This document shows, piece by piece, positions 40,901-54,042 of a DNA stretch of 64,000 nt. The notes under the pieces were generated by a model. The model did no database searches and was not told where the DNA came from. It worked only from the letters and a program-made list of their open reading frames with translations. Location of the stretch: NCBI GenBank assembly GCA_034008185.1, contig CM067082.1:87915684-87979683 (forward strand), read 5' to 3'. Positions within the stretch are counted from its first letter, which is position 1. The number at the start of each line of letters is the position of its first letter. A program made the translations under genes and the position numbers. The stretch is from Gorsachius magnificus. Its lineage: Eukaryota > Chordata > Aves > Pelecaniformes > Ardeidae.

Positions 40901-41727
40901 TAGGAGCATGAAAGACCTGAAAACATCGTTCCTAGTCTTTCAGGGAGATGCGCCATGTGGAGAATGTATTTCTGGAATGAAGCAAGTTTTTATTATAAAC
41001 CTACATTTGACAAAGAGCTAAAAAAACTTGGTTTGATGGTTCTCTTTTCCATATAAATAATATAAATGAGAAATTGGAACAGAAGGGGAAGATTCTGGGG
41101 TTCTGAAGAACAGTGGTTGTATTTTCACAGTATTCGTGTTTCATACAGCTAGCCTGGGAGTTTTGGACAGTAGTCTACGCTCACAAATTTTCCTCATTGT
41201 GAGGCAGATCATGTGCCCAATGAAGTAAATGATAGAGATCTGACTGATGCCAGGGACGCAAATTTCTGCGCACGTTCCGCATTATTCCTATCTCCTTATA
41301 TTGTCTGCACCGGTATGTGCCATAGAGAACAGGTATGGTTAATGCTGTCACAGCCTGGTATTTGGTTAGGGCTAATATAAAGGAAAAGGCATGAAATTCA
41401 TGCAGGTATATACAGAATAGGAATGAGGAACTCGGGGACTTAGTGTAAAGGCAAAAGTGTGAATCACTCCACTTTGTCGACTGAAGTGTGCAGCACAGGG
41501 GAGTCCTCCCTCTGCTCTGACTGCACCCTCTGTCCTGCCAGATCTGTCTGAGGCTGGGTTAATTTTAAATGATCTCAGAGTAAAATCAGGTACTCACATT
41601 TCAATATGGCATTTCATACATGTCAAGCTGCATATTGGGAGCAAAACTAGGCATTTACATATGTCTATATGTATGGGTCGTGTTTTTCAATGTTCCGTCC
41701 TCTGAAGTACATCTTATAGCAGCAGAT

Positions 41728-42265
41728 ATGACCCTCTACTCTGCTCTGGTGAGACCCCACATGGAGCACTGTGTCCAGCTCTGGAGCCCTCAACACAGGA
41801 AAGACCTGGACTGGTTGGAGTGGGTCCAGAGGAGGGACACAGAGATGATCTGAGGGATGGAACACCTCTCATATGAAGAAAGGCTGAGAGAGTTGGAGTT
41901 GATGAGCCTGAAGAAGAGAAAGCTCTGGGGAGACCTTATTTTAGCCTTTCAGTTCTTAAAGGGGGCTTACAAGAAAGATGGGTACAGACGTTTTAGCAGG
42001 GCCTATGGGGACAAGGGGTAATGGATTTAAACTAAAAGAGGATATATCTAGACAAGATCTAAGGAAGAATTTTTTTACAATGAGGGTGGTGAAACACTGG
42101 AACAGGTTGCCCAGAGAGGTGGTAGTTGCCCCATTCAAGGTCAGATTGGATGGTGCTCTGAGCAACCTGATCTAGTTGAAAATGTCCCTGCTCACTGCAG
42201 GGAGGTTGACTAGATGACCTTTAAAGGTCCTTTCCAACCCAAACTTTTCTATGATTCTACAACAA
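41728..42265 (+). mobile_element. CR1 LINE fragment, 3' end, plus orientation
   Basis: The plus-strand translation begins within CR1 ORF2: [19 protein letters not shown], then [10 protein letters not shown], a stop, HLSYEERLRELELMSLKK, and later [17 protein letters not shown]. These are the standard closing motifs of CR1 reverse transcriptase. The 3' end matches the CR1 tail (CCTTTCCAACCCAAACTTTTCTATGATTCTAC). The copy is 5'-truncated near 41728 (approximate) and inactivated by in-frame stops and frame shifts. It lies in the large intron, antisense to the host gene. Confidence 0.95.
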
Positions 42266-44076
42266 TCCCGATTTCTTCCATTCAGGGGCAGACTATTAGT
42301 ATACAGAGAAGTAATTTTTTTTTCCATTCTTTTCCATTTGTCTTTACTCCCATCCTCCCCTCCTCTTCCCTCCCCCTGCCCCCCCTGCAGCCTTTTCTGT
42401 GCTACTGCCAGAAATGATACACTGGTAATATCATTACAAATGTATTCAGCACTTGAAACAGAAAAGTAGTTGTTTGCAGTTGCCTTATTTACCACTTTTT
42501 CCATATGGCATTGGTAGTCCTGGCATGTAAAATGAGGTTCACTATGTACATTCTTTCTTTGACCTTACTTAACGTGTAACAAAGGCACTAGAAACCAATA
42601 TCAGTGACTATGCTTCGCCTTACTGTAGAAAGTTTTTAAGTGCAAAAAAAGGGTGATGTTGCTTACTGGAGTAAAGCAAATAAATGCTATCTGTATAAAA
42701 AGTGAGAATGTCTGAGGCAGGTGGCTGTGGTAGCACATTCACTTGTTCAAACCTTTTCCTTCCCCTCTGTTGAAATGCAATGTGGTTCTCTGCACTTTCC
42801 CACAAAAATTAAGCTTACTGAGTATCTGCTTTTTCATTCAATTGGCACATTCACCTTTTTATTTTTCCTTTCAGGGTCCAAACTGTCATCATGAAAAAGT
42901 GGAAAATAATTACAGCTGTGCCAGATGTTTATAGCAGTGACAACTGAAGCTATATATTTATATAAACTGCTGATCTTTCAGAGGTAGCTATAGAGACTTG
43001 AAAAACCTGCAGACCCTAATCTGAAATCACTTGTTCCAGTGGGTTAGAAAAGAAAACAAAACAACTCATACATACGTAAGAGGACTAATTTCCTTCCTAT
43101 CTGGAATCTGGTCATTTTTACATTGAAGCAGAAGAGTTACTGGGCAAAGCATTGTGCACAGAGGCACTCATAGATGCATAAATCCAATTGATGAGCGCTT
43201 TAACAATTGTCCAAGAGCTGTTTTATAAGATAGTCCTATGGGAATTAATAATGCTGATGCAAAGCTAGAAAGCAAGGAAGAGAATGTCCCTCACAGAAGG
43301 AAGACAATGACCCTCACAGACTACTGACCATGTTACTTCTGTTATTTTCAGTTCTCTGAAAGCAATTATGACCAGAAGCCTCATCTGTGGATGGCATACC
43401 CCCCACTTTGCAAACACAGATATATCTCCCACACATCACAGCTTAAAGACAGTATATGGGACTAGAGGCTTCTGGCTTAATGGAAAAGAAAGAGGAATTA
43501 CTTTGATCACCAAAATAGAGCAGACCACCTTCAGACCTCTCCTACCCACCCCTGCAAAATTTCCAACTCAGCCTACTCCTCTGGGCCATCCTGGGAGGAA
43601 AGGACCAGGAAGGAGAGCATGGCTATCACATCTGACTCACCAAACACGTATCCCTTCCTCAGGGCAGCCCCATCCATGCCCTTGCAGGGAGCAAATTCGA
43701 CTTGTCCATGGAGCTCCCCAGTTTGCTGAGCTGGTTGAGAAATTATCTGGGATGGTAGTGACATTTAAACAAACAGCAGATCTCTACAACCCCATCAAGA
43801 ATCACCAGATGGCACAGGTAATTTTTGACATAAGTGATGCCACTAATTCTTTGGATACTAAGCAGATTGTAAACCCTCAAGATGTTCAGGCAATGCATAT
43901 ACAACCTTCTCACAAAATTCTCCTGAACATGCTTCTTAGCTTTTCCATTCAAAGAAGCACCCTAAGATTAATTTTCTTGTATAGGTAGGTACTTTTAGGT
44001 AATACCCAGAAATACAAAGCATTAATTTGGACCACTATGTCACAGACTCCTTTTGGAGACTCTGCTTACCACTCAC

Positions 44077-44236
44077 CATCCGTCGTTCACCATTGATTCC
44101 TCTCCACTGCTCAGCCCTCTTCATAATGTAGCTCAGCTCCTGATTGGAAATCTCTAAGTCCAATGGAACGAAGAATGTGCCTTCCTCACCGTGAATGCGT
44201 TGAAATACATCCAACAGCCAACCTTCATTATGCAGC
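44077..44236 (-). CDS. Coding exon, region just after the last membrane segment (possible OFCC1/ojoplano family)
   Basis: This 160 nt minus-strand exon has a clear acceptor (TTTGTATCCTCAG) and a consensus donor (ATG|GTGAGT). It begins with the last base of a codon shared with the previous exon (AG|G, arginine), then encodes 53 codons in an open frame: LHNEGWLLDVFQRIHGEEG, a stretch with FFVPLDLEISNQEL, and finally IMKRAEQWRGINGERRM. There is no hydrophobic segment. It starts immediately after the fourth membrane span encoded by 49332-49495, so it should lie on the face of the membrane where the C-terminal region resides. The charged, tryptophan-containing end continues smoothly into VAVSDYIW of the next exon. 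The sequence has the look of a well-conserved domain, but I cannot name it from motifs. Confidence 0.92.
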
Positions 44237-47200
44237 CTGAGGATACAAATGACACATTTGTTTCATGCAAAAAAAGAAGAAGGTGTCTTACCCTTTTGTA
44301 GACTTCTAAAACTTGGTTTTCCCTTCATGACTATTCTCTACCCATGAGTAAGAAGCTCCTTTCCCACAAGTTCTCCAACAGACAACTCTCCCCAACCCTC
44401 TGGAGACTTTACAATACCTGAATCAAATCACATAAAATTAAGCAGCAATTTCTTTTAATTATTTCAAGATACTGACTTCTCAAAAAGATTCTGATCTTCC
44501 TTTCCTTCAGAAATGTCCAATGTTTGTTCTTAGCATTGGGCTGGGTAACTTGTTCCAGAGCTTACAGGGAGTCCCTCAGTTAGGCATGAATGGGAGTCCT
44601 GCTGTGCCAGGGTTCAATAATGGGCAAACCACATCATATAGAAAGGAACTACTCACCATTTTTTTCAACCCCAAGCTTGAAGTCTATACAATCTAAACTT
44701 CTCTTGATGTTAGAAAAGTTAATTTCATTTGTTGGCTTTGTTTTTCTATGACATTTCTGTGCTGTGTTAGGGAATTGAATAAACACTACACAGTAAAATT
44801 CTCTACCACAAAAAAGGCTTGCTGTGTGGTATTTCTTAATGTAGGTGAAACCAAGAAATATTGTGAGGCTTTTGGAAAAGCCTGGTGTCACATTTTTAGC
44901 CTTAGATGAACTTTAAAACTTCAAAACATTGCTGTTTAATTCAAATGGAACCTCTTCAAGTTCATTGCTTTCTCATTCTGCTTTTATGCCAAAACCAGGG
45001 GTTCAGAAAATAAAGATCAGAAAATCTGGAATCTCAATCTTGGATATTGAACTGAGGTCTTTCCTTTTGTACCCTCTTCCAAGCCAATACTTCTGCAATT
45101 CAGCCATTGCTTGGTGCCAGTCTCAGCTTTTCTGTCCTTCCCGGAGACTGGCAGGGTAGTCACGAGAAGCACAGGGACTGCTGTGTGGCACTGCAACCAA
45201 CAAAAAGCCCAGATTTCTGTGGGGCTGTACAGGTCCTTCATCTCTTGGCAGGTGGGAGAGAGATGACAGGCACAACTCCTTTGAACCTTTGAACTCGCAT
45301 CCTCCTTATGTACAGCAGCACTGGACACAGTTCTTGTGGCTTACCCTTATTCTTGGGTTTTGTTTTGGCACATATGTGCTAACCAGTGGGCAGGGGACTA
45401 TTCAAGTAAATCAGAATGAAGTTCACATTTGCACTAGCTCTATATCTCACATTACAGCAGACACAGTAATTGCAGAGAAGCACACTCAACAAGCTGCTTA
45501 GCCCAATTTTGCCCACAACTGAGATCTAGCGTGGAACAGAAATAAGGAGATGCACCCACAGACAGTTTTTCAACCTGATCTCAGGAGGAGCTGTAGCTCT
45601 GTCTTCAAAGGGGAATATGTACCTTGTAGGGTCAAGCTCTATATCCAAGAGTTTCTGTGACGGAGTAACGATTCTGATGCTGAAATCTGGCAGCCTGGCT
45701 CAACATCAGATTACGGAGTTATATCTCCCGCTTTGCTGCAAAAGCGCTCTTTGTACTTCTTCCCCCACCCTTCCTTTTTGAAACATTCCTTTTTGAAGCT
45801 GCAGCCCTAAATTCACTGTAGTTTCCAAGATGTCATTTTGGGATTCTCTTATCAAAAGAGGAGAGCGGCTGGAAGATAACCTAATCAAGATGTAGGTCGT
45901 CCTGGGAATATAAACAAACTGGCTACCAAGAAATAATAGAAAAAGCTCTAAAGCCTGAAACGCAAATCAGTGCTAAGGCAGGGTAGGATAATAAAGTATC
46001 TTAAAACATGCTACAGAAGAGAAGATTTTTTAAGAATAACCAATAACCTTTATGGAGTGATTTTCTGAATTCCACAGCATCTTCAAAGAAAAGTTTCTCT
46101 CTTAATCCCTGGATCTGTATTAGATGTTCTTTTGATACAATAGATACATTTTTGCAAACATTGACTCATAATTTAGAATCATCTTGTGCTTAGTTGAAAA
46201 ACTAGCAATCAAGTTGGTGGGCTTTCTGGCCTTCCACTCAACTTGAAACAATAATATTCTATGGTGTTCATCTTTGAAATTCCAGGTCAGCAATTTAAAT
46301 TACTTGCCACTTATCTTGCTAAACAAGGAAAAGACCTTGTCATTTATTTAAGCTCACTTAATGTAACATTCTTATTTCAAATGAAGTAAAATTTAATGCA
46401 GTTAAATTACTGTCTATTTGCTGCCATAAACATTTTCTATATGAAGATTTTAAGCACATGGTTATAAACAATATAATTAACTTTGAATTAATTAAGAATC
46501 ATGAAGCCGGTCTTCCAGCTTTGTTCCTTTTACCCAAAAGTACTCAGCCTGCTCCTGTTACCTGCTTTAATTTCTTTTCTTTGGCACAAAACCTGAAAAA
46601 ACATCTCTTCCTGTATCTTAACATGGTTTCTTATAAACATGACATTAATGATTTCTACTGCTAATGCAATAAAGAGCAAAACAAAACTCAGATGCTGTTA
46701 TAGAACCAGTATAATACCTTGCAAGTTCATTTATTTATCAGAAAAATCAGAAAACATTGAAACGGTTTGCTATCCAGAGTCAGATCAAAAAATGGACTTC
46801 TCAAAAATTTGCACAAACCAAAAATTGAAGGGTAGGGTAGTTTAAAACAATTTATTACATCTTCAGTTGAGCCTCTCTCATCCTTTTTTTGGAAAACAAC
46901 TATAAAAAAAATAAAAATAATTTTGCTGTTAACATTGAAAAATGTAGATTTTTGAAGCTTTCCCCAAAACACATTTCAATACCAGGAAATTTAGACCCTT
47001 TCCAGCAGACACTTTAGTTGAGATGGTTCTGCATTTTCTCACAGTGCAGAAAACATTTCACCAACAAATTTCTGACTGTTTCTAATGTCAAGTGGAATTA
47101 AAATGAAGGAATTGCAACCAGTGCCACTTCATTTTTCCAAAACGTAATTAGAATATTTCTCCATGCTAGATGTACTACAAACTCCCAAGAAACCCAAGGG

Positions 47201-49331
47201 GACCCATATTTATTGAGGTATGTTGGTTTATAAAGACACAAATGGATGCCTATTGCTATTTATCCCCTGCCCATGTTTTCTTTAGCTTCCAGGCTGTTCA
47301 TCAGTGCTGCCATGAAGCTTTCTCGCTGTGGCAGAAACAGACACCTCCCCTACTTGCTTTGGTGGTCTGTTAGGTTCACTGTTGTTATCCTTTTTTTATA
47401 CTCTGCTGAACACTTCTGTTAAATGGCAAATTGCTGAATAATTCTAAGCAATGGCTCCTACTCCACCATCCAACACCCAAAGTCTTCCCTGCGAAAGGTT
47501 TGCCTTACAGGACAAGGATGTGGTGGATGCCTGCATAAAAAATATGTTTTCTGAGTTGAGCAGCATTACATTTGAATATCTTTGAGATATAACACCTGAG
47601 AAATAGTCACACAAAGGGATACTACTGCCTTGGTTATAATACTATTTTCTCTTGAAAACGAATGCTGTTATATCAATATTCAGGAAATAATGTTATGAAT
47701 TGCAAAGATGCTTTCCTTAAAACCATTTTAAAACATTTTAATGCTATCATTAGTGGACTGATAGTGTGCTTCTCAAGAGTCCTAGTCAGGTCCAAGGTTC
47801 CCACTGTGGTGGGCTGCGGACATACAAGGAAGAGAAAGTTAATCCAATTTCAGAAGCACATAGTATAACTTTACTCCGCACAAACTCCAGTAATCAAAAT
47901 GTTTCTTTTTGTTATCAAGCAAAGAATTTCAAAGACCTTATACACTGTAACAGATTTTGTTATCTTCCCTTTGCTTTTGTATTTTGCTATGAATCATTTT
48001 TAAAATGTGTCGTACTAAGACAACTTTTTTCCCCTAGTAACATTCTCCCCCCACCCCTTTATTGGAAAACATTATGGGAAAATTGATCCAGAAGGGAAGG
48101 AACCTTTGATGATCTTGCACCTGTTCCCCAGACAATGAAGATGTTGGTAATATTCCCATAAAAACCTGCCTTACAAATGTTTTAATTTAAATTAATTTTC
48201 CTGAGTAATAAACGACAGCAGCTAAAACTTATGAAGCTATTCAAAACTATTAAGTCAATGATTAAGAAGGCATTAACATCTCAAAAACTAATTAACTAGA
48301 CTACCAGTACATTGGAGTTGTGTACAGCTTCCAGGAATGCAGGAGCTTTGAAATACTTTGCAGAAATTTAGATTGCCATTTATCTTTTACTGCCTGCTGC
48401 AATGGAGTTTGTGGAAAGGAGACCGAGGGATGATTCTGTCAAATGGAGGGTGTATGCCGAGCTTTTCTGTCCTTATACCTGCCTGCACCTTGCCTTTGCA
48501 TACGGCTTTTTATTGGTGCTTGCCACCGCTCAATGTTCATCACTGGGTGAATCTAGTGCCAGGACAAAATTCATACTGCGTTATAGATGAGTCACTCAGA
48601 AAAAAGAAAATATACTTTTTAGTTCAATATATTAGACAACCTATCTCGTTCATTTTCAGTGTCCCACACCTGTCCCTATTGACTGTACAGCTAATGGTGT
48701 CTGCTAGAAAGGTGGTAAGAAAGGGAGTTGGCCAAATTTCAGGATGAACTGAATATTGATAATGGGCTAAAGTCATAGAAAAAATACTTGGATTAAGTCA
48801 TGTCATGCAGTGGGTTAAAGCCTCAGTCACGTGAAGTCAAAAATCCTGTATCATCAAAAGACTGTAAGGCTCTGGGGGCCACTGCAGACCCAGAGGGAGA
48901 TTTTGCACTTCATACCATATGCAGCTTTCTGAATTTTTCCTATTTCTCACAAAAAACCTGCTTGGAAGACTAAAGACAACATCTTCCAAAGTACCTAAAT
49001 AAAAGGTACACATGCTTTAGAGCTTAAACCCTTGACACAGACACCATTGTCTGAAGCCAAAGGAACAGAGGGTCCTAGACTCTGTGAGAAATCATTGTAT
49101 CAGCTGCATTCTTGTCGAGGAAATAACTGGCTCCCTCTCTGACTCGCCGTGCCCACAAAACACCAGTGTATTAAAAGTTAAGCAGGAGCTAACCCCTCCT
49201 TGATTGTCTGCAGTTCTGGGCTCTGGATACGTGGCATTGATACATCTGTTCTGATGTCACCTTATTTTATCTTACAGGAGAAGGGGCTGGAGCCTAAGCT
49301 CCTAAGGGAATAAAGAGATAAAGAGACATAC
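44237..49331 (-). other. Intron of about 5.1 kb between the exons at 49332-49495 and 44077-44236
   Basis: The intron starts GTATGT and ends TATCCTCAG in gene sense. I see no repeat family and no further exon in it. Open frames of 60-130 codons, such as 45017-45328 on the minus strand and 48358-48747 on the plus strand, lack splice support or family motifs. Confidence 0.65.
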
Positions 49332-49495
49332 CTTAAAAAGTACAGGTACAACACTGTCGATGAGATGATGAACAGGATTGTATAAAGCATCACAGTGATT
49401 AAGACACCAGGAATCCCTGACTCCTCTGCTCTTAGAAAGACCCAGTAGAGCTTTGCAGCATCAGCAATGGGTCTCTCTACGTTGTTCCCAAGTCG
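49332..49495 (-). CDS. Coding exon with the fourth transmembrane segment (possible OFCC1/ojoplano family)
   Basis: This 164 nt exon on the minus strand has acceptor CTCCCATGACAG and consensus donor AAG|GTATGT. It encodes 54 full codons plus two bases. The sequence begins RLGNNVERPIADAAKLYWVF, then a short linker RAEESGIPG, then one strongly hydrophobic helix at about exon residues 30-53 (VLITVMLYTILFIISSTVLY). The phase 0 start joins the phase 0 end of the exon at 54043-54295 (DSVLG|RLGNN). The phase 2 end joins the phase 1 remainder of 44077-44236. The PIADAAKLYWVFLRAE stretch is probably an amphipathic helix between membrane spans three and four. The acceptor is weak in pyrimidines. Both neighbours in frame make the call secure. 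Confidence 0.93.
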
Positions 49496-51613
49496 CTGTC
49501 ATGGGAGAAAAAATCAACATAAGAAAATGCCAGACCTGATTAAATAATTTACCTATAGAGACAAAAGAACCTGAATTTCTTTATAAGAAGGATTTAACTG
49601 TAATTTTTGGGGCAGACAGCTTGGAACTTAGGAGTCTGCTACACAGAATTTGAAATTAACTGCGAGATGTGAAATAAACTATATTCTGGTTTATTTTAGT
49701 ACAATTAAAATCTACCCTATAGAGGTGGCTTATTGAACAAAACCCATGTCACAGTGAAAATACTCAATGCGAGCTTCAATAGCCTATTTCAGGAGAAGTG
49801 GAAGGGGAAGAAGGCTGAAATTTGGCTTATTTCAATGTCCAGAGAGACATAATATTGCATGATATATACTGCTGGGTTTAGTGCTGAGTGAGCAGAAAAC
49901 ACCTGTGCCAGTGCATAATTCCAAACTGACCAGTCTCAAAATGACCTGCCCTTGTCACAAAAAAAACCACTGGTTCCTACCAGACTCAGCAAGTTATATT
50001 ATTTTGAACATATGCACTTTGGAGGGTGTATACACAGCAATTCCCAATTTCAGATCAAGTCAGTGTTTGGTGCTACCACTGCAAAACACACATAACCATC
50101 ATATTATCTGAAACTCCAAATGGAAGTATCAGGGCACCTGCATGTGTTGCTAGCTGACACCTAGGATAGCTTTTCCGCTAGCCTTGCAAACAACAGCGTC
50201 AGTCAAAGAAGGCAGTGGATTCACAAAGCTTCACTGAGACCCAATGAGGTGAGGAAAACGGAGAAAGCAACTACAAGTAGACCAACAGGGGACACCAGCA
50301 GGGTTTTGTTAAGTTTTGCCCAAAGGGGTTGACCTTTTCTCGGTGCAAAAGAGAAAAGTTCACCCTTATGAAGCAGTATTTTAATTTATGTACATGCATT
50401 ATCAAGTCTGACTGCAACGTTTTAAGTCAGAAAATCAGATACTCCCTTCACGCCCCACTCCTGGTGTCCAGCCAGTCCAGTTTGGGAAACCACAAAGAAC
50501 AGCCTGTAACACTGAATAACCAACAAGCACCAGCATTATTGTATGAAATAGCTGTCATTAATTTCTTTCTTTCCTGAGAAGAAATAGAGACACAATGAGA
50601 CCAATACCCCTGAAGAGATCTGGCTGTACCACACTCCCACTGCTGTGGTGGAATTAAAGATGCCTCTTAACTGTACAGAGTAGCAACGATACTTAATAGC
50701 TTCTCCAAAGGTGCATGGCTGCATATACTCTACTTAGTTACACTATCAATTGTTTACGTTCAACTGTTTTGCAAACAAAGAAACATGTGTAGCTATTTTC
50801 ATTCTACTGAAGACGAAACAAACTTTTAGCATGCTAAATATTGGTAAGGAATTAATATTCATAGAAGAAAAATAGTAATTTAATTGGGAATAAGGTGGTT
50901 TGTGTATTTTTGCAAAGATTCACAAAGAATCCTGAAGGTTTCATTATACTTCCAGTAAAACGTGGAAAAAGATTTTCCAAAAATCTATTATTTTCCTCTT
51001 TTTTTTTCCCCCCCATATCTAGTTCTTAAAAACTAGCTACTGTATTGACATATTATTGCCCTCTGCTGGATTGATTTAGAAGAATTCAGCTACATATCAT
51101 GGGTCTTCTACTGCTCAGAGCTAAAATAAATTCCTCTCTTCACTTTTTTTCTTTTTAAAGTGACACAATCACAGCCATATCCATATTAAATCACATTAAC
51201 ACATTTTGCAAGGATGCGAAATTGCACCACCAAAAAATCTAGTATTTATCATTCAGAGAGGGAGTCTGTGACCTTTAGGCTTCAAGAAACCTGCACCGTC
51301 CTAAGCAACTTGCCTAGACTAACCCTTAGAAAGAGTCAAAACTTTCTCTCCATTTTTTGCTACCTTTGCAGTGACATGCATAATAAAGACAGTTACAAGT
51401 CCAATGATGAGCTCTACAAGGACTGAGATTCTTGAGTGTATTTCTGTTCTCTCCACTCTTTGCAACACTGCCAGGTTTCTGTAATGGAAATTACAAGTCC
51501 CAGGAGAACGGTAATGGCACATAGAGACTAGTCACTAATTCTGATCTGTCCGCATTCTTTACAAAAAAGTTAAAATACATTATCTCCTCTTTCTGTTCTG
51601 TCCCCTCTTCCTG

Positions 51614-51637
51614 AAAAAAAAAAAAAAAAAAAAAAAA
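51614..51637. repeat. A24 homopolymer tract
   Basis: Twenty-four consecutive A residues on the plus strand after CCCCTCTTCCTG. Simple repeat. Confidence 0.95.
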
Positions 51638-52816
51638 GCAAGCTGTCTGCCTCCACCACTTTCTTACTGAAGAGAGTGTCTACAAAGGAAAATCCTCCTC
51701 TGCACAGCAGTCATGTCTTGACATTCCTCCAGAGAGGCAAAAGTCTGAATGGCAAATAAGAATAAATTTCTCTCTTCCCCGAGCAGTTCTTTTTGGCAAG
51801 GCAAAAATGGCATGGGGGAAGTGCACCTTTCTATCCATTTTTTTCTAACAAAGAGATCGTATCAATCCTTCTGTGGGCCTCAAAGATGTGATCCAAGAAA
51901 GGTGTCCTTATTTTAAATGGTTTCAATAATATCCATCTATATTTGTTTTAGGTACTGATCATACCACAGAGCGATGGTCATGTGAGCACTTTGCAGTCTC
52001 TAATGGTTTTTATGATGACATGTGTCCATGTGGCTAAAGAGGTGCTACTCTCTGCATTTTACAAGCTACAGAGAGACCAACTGACTGGTCCTGGGAAAGC
52101 TCTGGCAGAACTGGAACTAGAACTGCATTCTCCAAAATTCATAGGAAAGTTTCTTACCCCTGAAACATCCTCCTACAAACTGATAGTAAATCAAGCCTGG
52201 AATCACATATTTGACAGAGTATCTTGAACTATGAGTTGAAAACCCCCAAACATGCAACTGGCTCTCTAGTCTTCCCTTATTAATAAAAAAAAAATCAGTT
52301 AGTAAACAGAGAAACCTTTGTCTCCAGGGCTATCTGTCACCTTTCGTAAGTATTAAGGCCATTTAGGATACTGAAATACATTCTAGCACTAAAATAACCC
52401 ATCTTACCACAACACAACATCTTAAAAATGCTTGATCTAAAATAGATTGGCAAGTAAATCTGAAATAGCTGCTGAAAGAATGCCAGAAGAAAAAAAAATT
52501 AAAAATGCAATAATGAAAACACATGTAAGAAATGTAGTTTCATTTTGAAAAGGAATTGCCAAATTTTCAGTATGAAGTACAGAGAGAGGTATCCTTTTTT
52601 GACGCCATAATGGAAAACTCAGTTACTTTATTTGTATTTCACGTTTCCCTCTGGCCAAGAAAAGAAGCCCTATTTGAAACTGATAACAAATCCAGTCTGA
52701 CTAGAACTGAAACAATTCCACTGAAGTCAAGGGCAATGATTTTCTCAATGCAAGTGTGAGAAAGACAAGGCAAACCTCAGCCATTCCTACAGTTTTTATG
52801 AATACACGAGTATTAT

Positions 52817-52832
52817 GGGGGGGGGGGGGGGG
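52817..52832. repeat. G16 homopolymer tract
   Basis: Sixteen consecutive G residues on the plus strand in otherwise AT-rich intron. Pure guanine runs of this length are prone to sequencing and replication slippage, so the exact length is doubtful. Confidence 0.9.
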
Positions 52833-54042
52833 ATTCCTTTAAAATATTTAAATGTTTCTAGCCTGGATATTGGGGAAATACCCCTTTTTCTGCTAGGAAA
52901 AAAAATTGTCATCAGAATAATTACAATTAAAATTCAATTCTGTGCATGGTTTACAACATGAAATTAAAAAAAAAAACAAAAGAAAACAAAAACCAACCAA
53001 CAAAAAACCAGCAGGCTGTCCAAGTGAAAACTACAGTGTGTTGCTACAAGCTTAAAATATTGCAATTACCTCTCAAGTGAGCTCGAATTAAATTTCTTGA
53101 ACAGATGAATTTTAATTTTCAAAACCATTGCAATGGGAAACAGCACATAAACGGTGGAAAATCACATTTTTAACAGGACTTCTTAAAAGCAGAGCACAAG
53201 TTACTGGATGAGGAACCAGGAGACCTGAGAAAACCTGATCCACAACTAGGACTGTGGGTTACTGCTTGACCTGGAGCAAAGAAAGATATCTTTGAAAGGC
53301 AGATGAGGGCAGAAGAGCGGCAATACCGTGCCCCCAGAAAGCTCACAGCATCCTGAACCCATTGAAAGGACCCTGTGTCACCTACATGGTGAGAGCCAAA
53401 TCTGAAATCCATGTTCTGGGAGGCCGGGCATTACCTCAGACGTGACAAAATCCACCAGCCACCAAAGTACAGATGGGCCAACACAGCGCATACGTAGGTA
53501 CAGATAGAGTTGGGAGGTTTGCTGTCATAACTTTACATCTGGTGAAGCTGTTTCCTTAAAGATGCCTGTCTTTCAATCTCACAAGTCTTTTTAGGTGTGC
53601 CAGCAAGGTATATTAGCTGTGTTGCATGTCATAGAAGTGCACGATAACCTCTCCTTTTGGTTTTGCTATTTTTTCAGTTTGTCTGTTTCAGTGCTTAGAA
53701 AAAACTGAAGCATTAATCGGGACTGCTCATTAACCCGTCTCCATTAACATCCAAAATTGCCGTAATCCTTTTCAAAGCAGATGCAGTCATCCCAGTGGTG
53801 GATTTACTTTCTTATCTCCATATATGGCTTGTACAGTGTTCTTAATTTTATGCAGAAACACAGTGACTCCATTAGATGGGAATTTTGTTAATAAAAAGGT
53901 AATGTATAACATTATTATTTAATTTATTTTTAGCTTTCATGTTCCATTGCCAGGGGTGGAATTTCATATCTTTCAGTGATTCACTGAATAAAACAAACTT
54001 CTACGTCAAGGTCTCATGTCCAAGTTATTTTAAGTGACTTAC

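Larger units (their letters stand above)
12606..44076 (-). other. Intron of about 31.5 kb between the exons at 44077-44236 and 12396-12605
   Basis: This is by far the largest intron here. It starts GTGAGT and ends CACTAG. No exon inside it can be supported; joining the flanking exons directly keeps the frame and a plausible protein. Contents that can be named are a C-rich/CA tract at 12621-12683, an AT-rich stretch at 16549-16627, a GC-rich patch near 25940-26240 and a smaller one near 30440-30560, a T-rich tract at 38196-38227, an A22 tract at 39451-39472, AT-rich sequence with octamer motifs at about 38560-40900, and a CR1 fragment at 41728-42265. The rest appears to be unremarkable intronic DNA. 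Confidence 0.6.
49496..54042 (-). other. Intron of about 4.5 kb between the exons at 54043-54295 and 49332-49495
   Basis: The intron begins with the consensus donor GTAAGT and ends CCATGACAG in gene sense. It contains an A24 tract at 51614-51637 and a G16 tract at 52817-52832 (both given on the plus strand). I see no exon or transposon in it. Confidence 0.65.
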
